Source of the DNA: Rhizobiales bacterium GAS188 | GTDB taxonomy: Bacteria > Pseudomonadota > Alphaproteobacteria > Rhizobiales > Beijerinckiaceae | NCBI GenBank assembly: GCA_900104855.1 | Contig: FNSS01000001.1 | Coordinates: 1,984,001 to 2,048,000 of the forward strand | Reading direction: 5' to 3' | Length of the DNA: 64,000 bases | Part shown: positions 25,988-34,990 of the stretch, one piece after another | Layout: the number at the start of each line of letters is the position of its first letter | Numbering within the stretch: the first letter of the stretch is position 1 | Notes under the pieces: generated by a model | What the model was told of the DNA's origin: nothing | Databases searched by the model: none | The model's input: only the letters and a program-made list of their open reading frames with translations | Position numbers and translations under genes: made by a program

Positions 25988-26197
25988 ATGAATCGCCTGA
26001 CACAGAGCCGACTGCGCCGGATCGAACGAATGAAAGCGGAACCGCGCGTCAGGTATATTATCAGCGACATACCTTATAACCCCTTTGATCCGGACGCCCG
26101 GAAGCCGACGATTGAGGAAATCGAAGCCTCGCTGCGCGAGCCTGAGATGACCCCGGAGGAGTGGAAGGCGAAGTATTGCCCGGACGAGCCGCGTTAG
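25988..26197 (+). CDS. Small hypothetical protein paired with DUF5681
   Basis: 69-residue protein (MNRLTQSRLRRIERMKAEPR...) with AAGGAGG directly upstream, which makes translation likely. It is basic at the N-terminus and acidic and proline-containing at the C-terminus (PTIEEIEASLREPEMTPEEW). I do not recognise a named family. Its association with the preceding DUF5681 gene suggests a two-gene unit. Confidence 0.65.
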   Translation: MNRLTQSRLRRIERMKAEPRVRYIISDIPYNPFDPDARKPTIEEIEASLREPEMTPEEWKAKYCPDEPR

Positions 26198-26538
26198 GGT
26201 GCCTTCGCCATAACGACGGCAGCATCTGGCAGGGGGCGACGGGAATGCCTGTTTCGCCTCAGTTCCCTCGACGTTGCCTTGCCTTGCTTGCTTCGCTAAG
26301 AGTGCGGGCCAGGAGGTTTGGCCGGCATCTCCGATCGACGGCGGACCTATCCGACGGCGGCGAGCGCGGGGGTGGTTGCTGGCATGGCCGTGCCATCGAA
26401 GCGATTGGCGGCGGCAGGCGATGGAGCTCACGGGTGACGGCCGTGACAAGTCAATTCTGGTCGACGATGCGGCTTGGCGCCAACACTCGATAGCAACGTA
26501 GCCGATTTAAGGCCATCTAGGGGGATATTGATTTCATT
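26198..26538. other. Intergenic region before large glycosyltransferase-like gene
   Basis: About 340 bases without a supported gene or clear promoter. The last part is A+T-rich. A CTAGGGGGATA stretch about 20 bases before the next ATG is the nearest possible ribosome site, and its spacing is long. Confidence 0.5.
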
Positions 26539-29500
26539 ATGATTTCGATTGTTCTTTATGGCCGCAATGATAACTATGGTTATAATCTTCACAAGCGAGC
26601 GGCTCTCAGCTTCAACTGCATGGCCGAGCTGCTTGATCAAGACGATGATGAGATTCTGTTCGTCGATTACAATACGCCTGACGACTTTCCGACCTTCCCT
26701 GAAGCCATCCAGGATACGCTGACCAAGAAAGCGCGACAGAAGCTGCGCATATTGCGGGTCAGGCCGTCGATCCATAAGCGGTTCAGCTCGCAGACGCGTC
26801 TCGTCGCGCTCGAGCCCATCTCCCGCAATATCGGGGTCCGGCGCTCGAACCCCGCCAATCGCTGGGTGCTGTCGACCAATACGGACATGATTTTCGTGCT
26901 GCAGAGGGCTGCGTCGCTCGGCGACATCGTCAGCGATCTGCCGGCCGGCTTCTATCACGCGCCGAGGATCGAAATTCCCGAGACGCTCTGGGAAAGCCTG
27001 GACCGAATGAGGCCCCGCGAAGCCATCGGCACAGCGCGGGATTGGGGCAGCGCGCTGCATATCGACGAGATCGTCGCGGGATCGCCGCTGATTCTCTATG
27101 ACGCCCCCGGCGACTTCCAGTTGATGGAGCGTTCCGACCTGTTCCGGATCAATGGCTTTCATGAGGGGATGCTGCTCGGCTGGCACGTCGATTCGAACAT
27201 CGCCGCCCGTCTCACGCTCGTTCATGGCAAGACCAGCGACCTCGGCCATGAGGTTTTCGGCTATCACTGCGATCATACCCGGCAGATCACGCCCGCCCAC
27301 GGCCATTCCCGCACCGAGAATGATTGGCGGGTCTTCGTCGACGGCATCCAACGCCCGGATATCCCGGAACAGGCACGGAGCTGGGGCTGCCCGGATGATC
27401 AGATCGAGGAAATTCGGCTGAGCGATCAGAACGCTTCGGTCTACGTGTCGGCGCTCAAGGAGCAGATAGGCGAGAGGCTGTCGGTTGCGCCGCAGGTCAA
27501 CTACTCGGGTGCGACCTACAATCAGACAGACTACGATCCGCGCCATGTCCTGCCGTACCTCGCGGACATGTTTGTCTGCTCGAGAAAGGAAACGAAGCTC
27601 GCCTGGGTCGGCGCGCGAACCGAGACGCTTCGCCTGTTTGCGGGGGTCTGGAAGCGGCTGGGCTTCACCGGCGAGATCTTCGTCGAGGAAGGCTTGGGCC
27701 GTGACGAGGGCTTCGCCCATCCGCCCAACGCAACCCCGGTCGATCATCGTCGATTGCTGGATGATGCAGATACATTCATCATCGATTTGGGAAGCCCGCC
27801 GGGTGAAGACAATCACGATGATGTCGGCAAGTTGTCGAAGCCGCTCGCCGGGGCGCTCACGCGGCTGCTCTTCGGGATCATCCAGGCGGAATACAAACGG
27901 TTCGATCGAGGCGAGCCGAGGCGTCAAATCATCGTCGTCAATGCCATCAACAACATCTTCGAGAATTTGGTGACGACGTATGTCGGGGTCGCGCTGACAC
28001 CATTTTCCACGCGAATGCGCCATGGCTACGTGCTTCCGCCCCCCACCGGAAAGCTTGATTGGACATCGAGGCTGCAGAGAGGTCCGGCTGGTTTCCGCGA
28101 TGGATCGATCATCCGCTCGCTTGGGGATGGTATCGGCACGATCGTCTACGGACCCTACCAGCATCTTTTTGCCGGCCGCTATCGGCTTGCGCTCACGATG
28201 GTCGCCGACGGCCATGGACCTGTCCCGCCGCCGGGCGGCGGCCGTCTGCGAAGAATAATCAACAATATCAAAGAATTGGGGTTCGGCTACTTCCTAATGG
28301 TGGGAACCTCCGCTTGGCGTCGAATCGCTGCCAGGCTGGGAAGAATAGTCAATAATGTCAAAGTGTTGCGGTTCGGCTATATTCCAGCTGTGGGAATCGT
28401 CGTTTGGGGCCGGATCACTGGCAAGAATGAACGCCAAGCCGACCCGATCGCGATCCTCGAGGTCGCTTCGCGCTACAAATATCTCGCACATCGGATCGTG
28501 ACGCCCGCCGATCTTGCAAAAGGCGAGATCGCGATCGAAATCGAAGTCGATGAGGACCTGGTGCTCGATCCGCGTTTCGCGCTCGAGACGCGCCTGCGCG
28601 GCCTGGAACCACTCAATATCGCGATAACCAAGCTCACCTGCGAGCGCGTGTCGAATGTCGTATCGGCGGCGAGCGGCGAGGTGCCGGCGCTCGAAATCGA
28701 GAATTGGCTGCCTTTGCTGTCGCTGGGCGCCGAGGGCGCGTGGAAGGACGGATGCATCGTCAATCCGGCTGCGATCCCCGGCTATCTCTGTTACGGCCCC
28801 TATTGGGCACTGCCCCCCGGCACTTACGAGGCGGCAGTCACATTGAAGCTCGATACCGCGCGATCCGAGGGCAACCCGTCGGATTTCATCTTCAGTTTCG
28901 AGGCCATCTGGAGGGAGGAGCATCTCGGCCTCGTGGCCGTGCACCGGGAGGATTTGGGCGAGCCTGGCCGGATCAGGCTGAGCTTCGTGGTCACTCCCGA
29001 GCATTCCGAGGATCCGGACTTCGCGGTCGAGCTGCGAATCTGGGACAGCGGATTGCTGCCGCTCGCGATCCAGGGAGTGCAGGTTTCCCGGCTTGCCGAG
29101 CCGAGGCATGAGAATGGTCTCGATTGGCTCAAACTGATGACGATCGGTCCGGCCGGCCGATGGGAGGAGGGCCGGATCTCGCCGCAGAGGGGCCGCCGAG
29201 GTCTCGTCGCCCATGGTCCCATCGGTCGCTATCGAGAGCTGCGCGAAGGCCGCTATGAAATCAGCGTGGAGCTCGACAGCAAGACGGTCGGCGCTCCTGG
29301 CGCAAACGAAGCGGAGCTGACGCTCGCGATGATGTCGCGTGGGCGCAGGGGCCCTGAGCTTGCGATCGACATAGCGGCGTCGACGATGTCTCGTCATGTC
29401 ATCGCGTTCGAGGTGAGCGACAACGAGACGATGCGGGGCCGGCTGCCTGTCGAGCTCCATATCATGTCGACGGGCGATGCGGCCGGCACGATCGAGGCCA

Positions 29501-29949
29501 TTCACCTGCGCCGTGTCGGCGAGAGCACCCGTGCCGAGGCTTGGATGCCATTCTTAGGTGCGGATTGGCTGCCATTTCTACGGGTAGCGGCAGCTGGCGA
29601 ACGGAACGCGCAAGGCGTTGCGGCTCGCACCGGAGTAGCGGGCGATGTCCTCTATGGCCCTTACTGGGAACTTCCGGCCGGCAATTATCGCCTGAATGTT
29701 CATCTGGAAGGAGGAGATCAGCGGAGCGGTCTCTGCGGCTGGGTCGATGTCGCGGAACAGCAAGGGACGGTGATCCTTGCCAAGCAGGATCTTGATCAGC
29801 TTCATGTTCGCCAGGGGATGGTGGTGCTGCCCTTCACGGTCGGACCTGGAGGAAGCCTCGACCTCGAGACGCGCATATCGAAGGTTGCGGCGTCGAGCTT
29901 TGTCGTCACGGGCGTTTTTGTCGAGAAGGGCACCGAAAGCTCTGCTTGA
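26539..29949 (+). CDS. Glycosyltransferase-like protein with four YGPY modules
   Basis: 1136-residue protein. Residues 1-270 look like a family-2-type glycosyltransferase: SIVLYGRNDNYGYNL at the start, a DxD-like NTDM at 114-117, and a later GFHEGMLLGWHVDSNIAARL. A middle domain follows (about 275-500), of a kind I do not recognise. From about 510 to the end there are four related segments, each built as W-x-P/LxLxxGxxG.W.(D/E)G, then YGPY or HGPI, then L.(P/A)G.Y.(L/I). YGPYQHLFAGRYRLAL, YGPYWALPPGTYEAAV, HGPIGRYRELREGRYEISV and YGPYWELPAGNYRLNV are the cores. They look like beta-sandwich carbohydrate-binding-type modules. The first module is interrupted by a 30-residue tandem duplication. 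It probably builds or binds a surface glycan; the exact function is unknown. Confidence 0.7.
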   Translation: MISIVLYGRNDNYGYNLHKRAALSFNCMAELLDQDDDEILFVDYNTPDDFPTFPEAIQDTLTKKARQKLRILRVRPSIHKRFSSQTRLVALEPISRNIGVRRSNPANRWVLSTNTDMIFVLQRAASLGDIVSDLPAGFYHAPRIEIPETLWESLDRMRPREAIGTARDWGSALHIDEIVAGSPLILYDAPGDFQLMERSDLFRINGFHEGMLLGWHVDSNIAARLTLVHGKTSDLGHEVFGYHCDHTRQITPAHGHSRTENDWRVFVDGIQRPDIPEQARSWGCPDDQIEEIRLSDQNASVYVSALKEQIGERLSVAPQVNYSGATYNQTDYDPRHVLPYLADMFVCSRKETKLAWVGARTETLRLFAGVWKRLGFTGEIFVEEGLGRDEGFAHPPNATPVDHRRLLDDADTFIIDLGSPPGEDNHDDVGKLSKPLAGALTRLLFGIIQAEYKRFDRGEPRRQIIVVNAINNIFENLVTTYVGVALTPFSTRMRHGYVLPPPTGKLDWTSRLQRGPAGFRDGSIIRSLGDGIGTIVYGPYQHLFAGRYRLALTMVADGHGPVPPPGGGRLRRIINNIKELGFGYFLMVGTSAWRRIAARLGRIVNNVKVLRFGYIPAVGIVVWGRITGKNERQADPIAILEVASRYKYLAHRIVTPADLAKGEIAIEIEVDEDLVLDPRFALETRLRGLEPLNIAITKLTCERVSNVVSAASGEVPALEIENWLPLLSLGAEGAWKDGCIVNPAAIPGYLCYGPYWALPPGTYEAAVTLKLDTARSEGNPSDFIFSFEAIWREEHLGLVAVHREDLGEPGRIRLSFVVTPEHSEDPDFAVELRIWDSGLLPLAIQGVQVSRLAEPRHENGLDWLKLMTIGPAGRWEEGRISPQRGRRGLVAHGPIGRYRELREGRYEISVELDSKTVGAPGANEAELTLAMMSRGRRGPELAIDIAASTMSRHVIAFEVSDNETMRGRLPVELHIMSTGDAAGTIEAIHLRRVGESTRAEAWMPFLGADWLPFLRVAAAGERNAQGVAARTGVAGDVLYGPYWELPAGNYRLNVHLEGGDQRSGLCGWVDVAEQQGTVILAKQDLDQLHVRQGMVVLPFTVGPGGSLDLETRISKVAASSFVVTGVFVEKGTESSA
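28246..28425 (+). repeat. In-frame 90-bp tandem duplication
   Basis: Two adjacent 90-base units inside the gene. The first encodes RIINNIKELGFGYFLMVG and the second RIVNNVKVLRFGYIPAVG. The units have diverged but align codon for codon without gaps. They split the first YGPY module and are less G+C-rich than the rest of the gene. Confidence 0.85.
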
Positions 29950-30092
29950 TCGATTGAACCTCCGCAGCCGATCTTGGCGCGAGTTGGCATCATCTATCGA
30001 GACGCCGTGCCCCAGGCGGCCGGTCGTTCGGCGATGGAAGGGTTGGAGGCGAGGAGAATAAGGCCGGACGCCAGGCTGGGCAACTCTCAGTA

Positions 30093-31547
30093 TCAGATCA
30101 GAACCTCGGCGACATCTTTCAGCCGCACGCGAGCCGAGCTGCGAACGCCAGTTGGGGCCGCGCTTCTGATCACAACTCCGGAGATGCCGCCCATGACCGC
30201 GCGAAACTCCAAGTCCAATGCGCTGTCGGGGTCGAGATATTGCTCCTGATCCATCGATGTGCGGTCGTGGGATAGCAGCCCAATCGCGATCTTGCCGGCC
30301 GTCACCTCCACGGAGAGGCGCAAAGCGATGGCAAAGTCATCGTCTCGAGCCGTCCCGTTCACCGGCAGCTCGACCGCATAGGCCCATGTCGTAGCAGGGG
30401 TTTCGATGTCCCTCCAATCGCCGCCGGAGCACTTCGCATCGTCATAGGTGATCGGCTCCGCGAAAATCTCCGAGGGCTGGATCGGCTTCAGCTTCGCGGC
30501 GCCTTGGCCCGCGAAAGCCGGTCGGGCAGCGACCTTGTATTTCTGGTCGTCGCGCTTGAAGGCATCGATGTACTCACGATAGGGCAGAGGAGGAACACCG
30601 CGCCGGGCCTGGATCGCCAGTAGATCGAGCCCGATCCGCACGAAGCCGGCGTCGATCAGCGATGCGTTCCCGACCAGAAGCTCCGCGGCGCAGTCGGGCA
30701 AATTGAACAGGGAAAAGATCGCCGCAAGCTTCAAAATGGAGTCGTGTCCGTAAAGCGCGCTAAGCTTCTGATTCTCCGGAGCGGCAAGATCACGCGCATA
30801 GAATGCATCGCCTTGCAGCAAGCGGCCGAAGATGGTCTCCGCCGGGTAGGGACGCTCGGCTGAAGGCGCTGGGAGATATCGTCCGGCATATTTTCGTTGC
30901 GACAGGTCGAACAGATCGAACCCATGCTCGCGCAGGAAGCGATCGGCGTTGTGGAGCGTATTGCAGTAGGGATCGGCCGAACCGAAGAAGTTCACTTCGA
31001 CTCCAATCCCCAAGACCCGTCTGGAGTGAAGGCACTCATCAAGCGAATGCAGAATATCCAGGTCGGTGCCGTCCACATCGATCTTGATGAAATCGACCGG
31101 GAAATCGCCGCGCGCCCTCAGGAATTCATCGAGCAGGATGGTCGGGGTGGGGTTGGCGCCTCGTTCTTGTTGGAGAGTTGCCGGAGGTACGATCTGGGCT
31201 GCGTTCGGATCCGACCGCAATTGCTGCCACCAGGCGATCGCCAGCCGCGACCAAGGGTTCCTCTGCAGCACCGGCTTGCCCCTGCTTGCCACCGCAAAGG
31301 GATGTTCGGGCGGGATGCCGACGAATCCCTCTGTGTAAACGTGCTCGCCTTCGTGCTCTTGCTTCTGTAGGGCGTCGATATCGTCGGGTCCCGGGTCAAA
31401 GCCGAAGACCCGGATGTGCTTTCCGAATCCGAGCCAGGCTGGGGCCACACCGCCGGCACATCCGATATCAACAAGGGTGAAGGCTTCGGCCTGAAGGCGA
31501 TCCGCGACAGCCTTCACGAAGGGCGTTGTTCCACCAAGACGATCCAC
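30093..31547 (-). CDS. FkbM-type methyltransferase with C-terminal W-x-Y module
   Basis: 484-residue protein starting at a GTG. The N-terminal half is a SAM-dependent methyltransferase of FkbM type: FTLVDIGCAGGVAPAWLGFG, IRVFGFDPGP, and VDFIKIDVDGTDLDIL, the usual FkbM acidic strand. A linker region (about 240-375) of unknown fold follows, then a C-terminal domain of about 100 residues from 379. That domain opens TPATTWAYAVELPV and contains AGKIAIGLLSHD. The same domain recurs in the 32.4-35.0 kb and 54.6-57.5 kb proteins. FkbM enzymes O-methylate sugars and polyketides, so glycan methylation is plausible here. The gene is convergent with the glycosyltransferase-like gene. Confidence 0.82.
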   Translation of the reverse strand: MDRLGGTTPFVKAVADRLQAEAFTLVDIGCAGGVAPAWLGFGKHIRVFGFDPGPDDIDALQKQEHEGEHVYTEGFVGIPPEHPFAVASRGKPVLQRNPWSRLAIAWWQQLRSDPNAAQIVPPATLQQERGANPTPTILLDEFLRARGDFPVDFIKIDVDGTDLDILHSLDECLHSRRVLGIGVEVNFFGSADPYCNTLHNADRFLREHGFDLFDLSQRKYAGRYLPAPSAERPYPAETIFGRLLQGDAFYARDLAAPENQKLSALYGHDSILKLAAIFSLFNLPDCAAELLVGNASLIDAGFVRIGLDLLAIQARRGVPPLPYREYIDAFKRDDQKYKVAARPAFAGQGAAKLKPIQPSEIFAEPITYDDAKCSGGDWRDIETPATTWAYAVELPVNGTARDDDFAIALRLSVEVTAGKIAIGLLSHDRTSMDQEQYLDPDSALDLEFRAVMGGISGVVIRSAAPTGVRSSARVRLKDVAEVLI

Positions 31548-31841
31548 TGCGGCATGACCCCTGGGTTCTGCACGAGGCGTCCCCGCCGATTTGATATTGG
31601 CTCAACCTTCAAGACCACAGGGACGGTGGCACGCTGTCCCAATCGCATTTATCTGACGAGGCGAGGCTCGGGAAGTGGGGTGCCGTCGCGATTGCCCCTG
31701 GCCCTATTGTGGCCTAACGTCTGCGCTCTATCATCGCAGTCCGCCGAGCCTGGGCTCGGCGCGATGGCTAGTATCTTGTTGGCTGAGCGTGTTCGTCATA
31801 ACTCCGGCGGCGGAGTGTAGTTGTGCCTTAGTCTCAGGAGC

Positions 31842-32132
31842 ATGCCGCGTGGCCCGGAGGAGATCATCCACGAGCAGCTCGAAAATCCCTATGGCCGCAC
31901 CGCGCCGATGCTATGTCCCTCACCCTACACGGCCATCTATATCAACGGCTTCGACCGCACTGTCAGACCTTGCTGCTATATGCAGACAATACCAGGCTAC
32001 AAGAGACCTTTTCTGCGTAAGGGCGCGAGCTTTGACGATGTGTGGAACTCGCCCGCCATGGTGGGCTTGCGCGAAAGTCTGAACCGAGGCCCGCTTAAGC
32101 AACCCTGCCTCAAATGCGCGTTCTATTGGTAA
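31842..32132 (+). CDS. Stand-alone SPASM-domain protein
   Basis: 96-residue protein resembling only the C-terminal SPASM part of radical SAM maturases. It has CPSPYTAIYINGFDRTVRPC followed by CYM, then SFDDVWNSPAMVGLRESL and a final PCLKCAFYW, so five cysteines are available for an iron-sulfur cluster. The radical SAM core with CxxxCxxC is absent, and nothing in the 290 bases upstream looks like a decayed core. It may be a genuine orphan domain that works with a separate radical SAM protein (one is encoded at 51.7-52.9 kb), or a remnant. The ATG follows AGGAGC with very short spacing; a TTG seven codons upstream is an alternative. Confidence 0.6.
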   Translation: MPRGPEEIIHEQLENPYGRTAPMLCPSPYTAIYINGFDRTVRPCCYMQTIPGYKRPFLRKGASFDDVWNSPAMVGLRESLNRGPLKQPCLKCAFYW

Positions 32133-32151
32133 GGCGCTGAGCCGATCCAGA

Positions 32152-32409
32152 CTACCTGGCCCAGTCGCTCGACGAGTGGCCAAAAATGCGCCCTTTGATC
32201 GATTCAAGTTCCTTCATGTTCCGTTCGATCAGATCGAGAACGGACCCGAGGAGAATGCAAATCTCCTCTTTTGACACGGTGTCCGCGTCCTGCGCCTGAC
32301 GGATTTGAGCCTTGACCTTGATCAGCATTTGTCGGTCGGCATCTCGAATTTGCTCGCTTGGCATCCTCTTCCTTTCGATTGTCCGGTGAGCCCGCATCTC
32401 TTGGTTCAT
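32152..32409 (-). CDS. Small helical hypothetical protein coupled to SGNH gene
   Basis: 85-residue protein (MNQEMRAHRTIERKRMPSEQ...) with heptad-like, charged helical segments such as ADRQMLIKVKAQIRQAQ and LLGSVLDLIERNMKELESIK. The start ATG overlaps the stop of the large SGNH gene as ATGA, so translation is probably coupled. It is the last gene of the long minus-strand glycan-modification operon. No family was recognised. A longer open frame upstream is only the overlap with the SGNH gene. Confidence 0.6.
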   Translation of the reverse strand: MNQEMRAHRTIERKRMPSEQIRDADRQMLIKVKAQIRQAQDADTVSKEEICILLGSVLDLIERNMKELESIKGRIFGHSSSDWAR

Positions 32410-34952
32410 GGCGTCGACGCGCTCGTCGCCTTGAAAGAACAAGATCCCGTCGTCGTCGCATCGCTGTCGACGAGACTTATGCTCTCGATCTCGGCTTCCG
32501 CCGGCCTCGATACTTGCCCATTCTGCAGCACCAATTTGCCGGTCGTGGCATAGGAGCGAAACGGGAGAACGACCTTCTGTAGACCATCCTGTGGCTTGAC
32601 AAAGGTGCGCGTCAAGAAATCGCTCCCAGTTTTGTTTTCCAGCCCGACCCCGATTTCGTCGCCCCTTACGCGAAGCGCGACGATGATCCAGCCTCCGCCG
32701 ACCTGGCAATCGGCCGGAAGGTCGAGCGTGCCGATATAGTGCCATTGCGTCGGCGTCTCCGCCCGGCCCAGGACGCCGGTGGCCTCGCGCTCCAACGATG
32801 CGCCGGGCACCGCACGCATTAGCGCCAGCGGAGCGCTCTGTGCCTTGGCAATCAATTCTGCGGTCGGCTCGGAGGCAAGGCGGAGCTCCAGTGGATCGAC
32901 ACCGACCGCGCTTTTCGCAGGTTCCGCCGATGCCGCGTCGGGACAGAATGTGGGCTCGGCGCCGTCGCTGCGGATCACCTTGATACTTCGGATGTCAACG
33001 CTCGCTGGCGTCCTGACGTCGCCGTTCTGGACGACGAATCTGCCGATATCGTAGAACGATTTGACCGGGAGAGACACTCGCTGGAGCGTGTCCTGAGGTT
33101 GCACGAACTGCCGTGTCAGGAAGCTGTTAGCCGCCTTATTCTCTAATCCAATCCCGATCGTGTCCCCTCCGGCAATAAGATCGACCGCCACCCACCCACC
33201 GCCAGGAAGGCAATCCGCTTTGAGGTCGAGCGTGCCGATGTAGTGCCAAGGTGTCGCGGACGATACACGGCCAGTCATGGTGTTGCCCGTGATCGTGATC
33301 ATGGCATTTCCACCAGCCGGAACCACCCCTTCCAGTTGCAGCGGTTTGGCGCGGGCCAGCATGTCATCGGATGGCCGGCATTGTTGGTGGAAGACGGAAT
33401 AGGCCAACGAAATGCGGCGCGGAGGCCGGTCTTGGCCGGTAGACTGCCGGTGTTCCCGGCCATTTCCGATGTCCGCGGCGAAGCTCGGCAGAAAGTGTTG
33501 GAATGCGATCCAGCCGAGAAGACGCAAGCCGTCTGCATTGACGTGATAGCCGTCGCGGAACAGAAGATGGTCTCGCGGGTATATGGACGCGATGTCGAGA
33601 AGAGGGATGCCGCCGATCTCGGCGATGCGCTGCAATACGCGATTTTGCAAGTTGATCAAGCGGCGAATCTCTGGCGGTTCGAGCGGCCAGAACAGCGATT
33701 TCAGGTGACGCGAGATCAACAGGTCATGCGGGTCCGATTGGCTGTTCAGCTCGCTTCCGTCCAACCAAAAGATCGTCGACATGTAGAAGTGAGCGCCCGC
33801 AGCTTTGGCATCGGCGGCCATTCCTTGAATATCCGTGACGAATGTCGACAACCCGAGCGGCAAGTCCGGCCGGGTGATATCGGGTGCGTTTTCGTCAAGA
33901 GTTGCCGGGAAGGCAAACCGATGAGGCGGCGGAGGATTCGTGTCCAACGGCCGCGGCACATAGATATCATATGCTCGTTCGATCAGGTCCGCGACCTTGG
34001 AATGCGCCACCAACCACGGGGGCAAATGCCGCGGCGCAATGAGATCATCCATGCTGGGGCGCTTTATCGGCGCCTCCGTCCTGATCAATTGCTGACTTCC
34101 GCCGAATTGGTTCGCGCCGTCGTAGAAGATCACATAGTCGGGGGAAAGAGGCAGGACCTCCTGCTGGAGAATCGCACGCACATCGGTGGTCGAGATCCCT
34201 TCCCGTCCGGCATTGATGATCTCGACGCGCAGGGGCGAGCCTTCGGCCTCCAGCCATTTGTTAAGCCAAAACCCGAAATAGTCTGGATAGTTGTGAGCGA
34301 AACGCTGGTCCGCGACCGTCTGCGACGAGCCGAGGAAGGCAATACGAATGACATTGGGCTGCTTCGCCAGGGGAAGATCCGACCCTCTGAAGCCATAGCT
34401 GTTGGTGCTCAGACCGGACGGCAGGTGCCGGTCGGGCGGAAAGCGATAGCGTGGATGCGGATTGCCGTCGATCGCCGGAAAGGTTCTGAGATCGACCGGT
34501 GCGCTCTGGAAATGCTGTTCGTCCGCATCACAAATGGTGCTTTTGACGAATTCCTCGTTCCAGAGGTAGTAGGACTGAGGGCCGTAAAGGCCGGCCGCAA
34601 CATAGGCGTCTGAGCGCGCCTGATCTTCTGGATCGATGGGCCTGTTGTCGGGAGTGACGGGAGGCGAGTCCCAGTAGAGGTTCGGATCGAACCCTCGCGT
34701 CGAGGGGAGTGAGGCGATGTATCGCCCGGAAGCCGCCGATCGCGGCGCCATCGACCCTCGCGTGTCAGTTCCCAGATCGGATGCCTGAAGCAGATCGGAG
34801 TTCGTCAGGGTGCCGTAAAGCCGCAAGGCACCTTCTGCGAGGCCCGCCGTGAAAGCCAAGGAAAAGAGCGTGAGGAGCAGGTTCGTGACGCTCCGCTTCA
34901 ACCGGGACGGTCCGGCGGCTCCCCTGTTATTTGTTGCCATTCTCCCCACCAT
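32406..34952 (-). CDS. SGNH/GDSL-like hydrolase with two W-x-Y modules
   Basis: 848 residues. An N-terminal membrane anchor (about 20-40, VTNLLLTLFSLAFTAGLAEG) precedes an SGNH domain (about 200-490). It has block I IAFLGSSQTVAD (Ser209/Ser210), block II INAGREG, block III YDGANQ (Asn281), and the catalytic dyad FRDGYHVNADG (Asp467, His470). Two copies of a domain of about 100 residues follow, at about 567-662 and 733-829. Both read PxxWHYIGTLDL, GGGW, IG(I/V)GLENK, FLTR and QPQD/KPQD. The catalytic part resembles AlgJ/AlgX-like O-acetylation partners that act in the periplasm with an MBOAT protein, which is encoded by the gene directly upstream in the operon. The repeated C-terminal modules probably bind the glycan; that is inference. 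Confidence 0.8.
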   Translation of the reverse strand: MVGRMATNNRGAAGPSRLKRSVTNLLLTLFSLAFTAGLAEGALRLYGTLTNSDLLQASDLGTDTRGSMAPRSAASGRYIASLPSTRGFDPNLYWDSPPVTPDNRPIDPEDQARSDAYVAAGLYGPQSYYLWNEEFVKSTICDADEQHFQSAPVDLRTFPAIDGNPHPRYRFPPDRHLPSGLSTNSYGFRGSDLPLAKQPNVIRIAFLGSSQTVADQRFAHNYPDYFGFWLNKWLEAEGSPLRVEIINAGREGISTTDVRAILQQEVLPLSPDYVIFYDGANQFGGSQQLIRTEAPIKRPSMDDLIAPRHLPPWLVAHSKVADLIERAYDIYVPRPLDTNPPPPHRFAFPATLDENAPDITRPDLPLGLSTFVTDIQGMAADAKAAGAHFYMSTIFWLDGSELNSQSDPHDLLISRHLKSLFWPLEPPEIRRLINLQNRVLQRIAEIGGIPLLDIASIYPRDHLLFRDGYHVNADGLRLLGWIAFQHFLPSFAADIGNGREHRQSTGQDRPPRRISLAYSVFHQQCRPSDDMLARAKPLQLEGVVPAGGNAMITITGNTMTGRVSSATPWHYIGTLDLKADCLPGGGWVAVDLIAGGDTIGIGLENKAANSFLTRQFVQPQDTLQRVSLPVKSFYDIGRFVVQNGDVRTPASVDIRSIKVIRSDGAEPTFCPDAASAEPAKSAVGVDPLELRLASEPTAELIAKAQSAPLALMRAVPGASLEREATGVLGRAETPTQWHYIGTLDLPADCQVGGGWIIVALRVRGDEIGVGLENKTGSDFLTRTFVKPQDGLQKVVLPFRSYATTGKLVLQNGQVSRPAEAEIESISLVDSDATTTGSCSFKATSASTP

Positions 34953-34990
34953 TCTCTGTGCTCGGCGTTTGGTCCGGCGAGCAAGCCAAT

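Noticed and set aside
29950..30092. Small plus-strand frame after the large glycosyltransferase-like gene
   Set aside because: Lies in the gap between convergent genes, without ribosome site or motif.
32410..32745. N-terminal extension of the small protein at 32152-32409
   Set aside because: It overlaps the end of the SGNH gene in another frame; the ATGA overlap gives a natural start at 32409.
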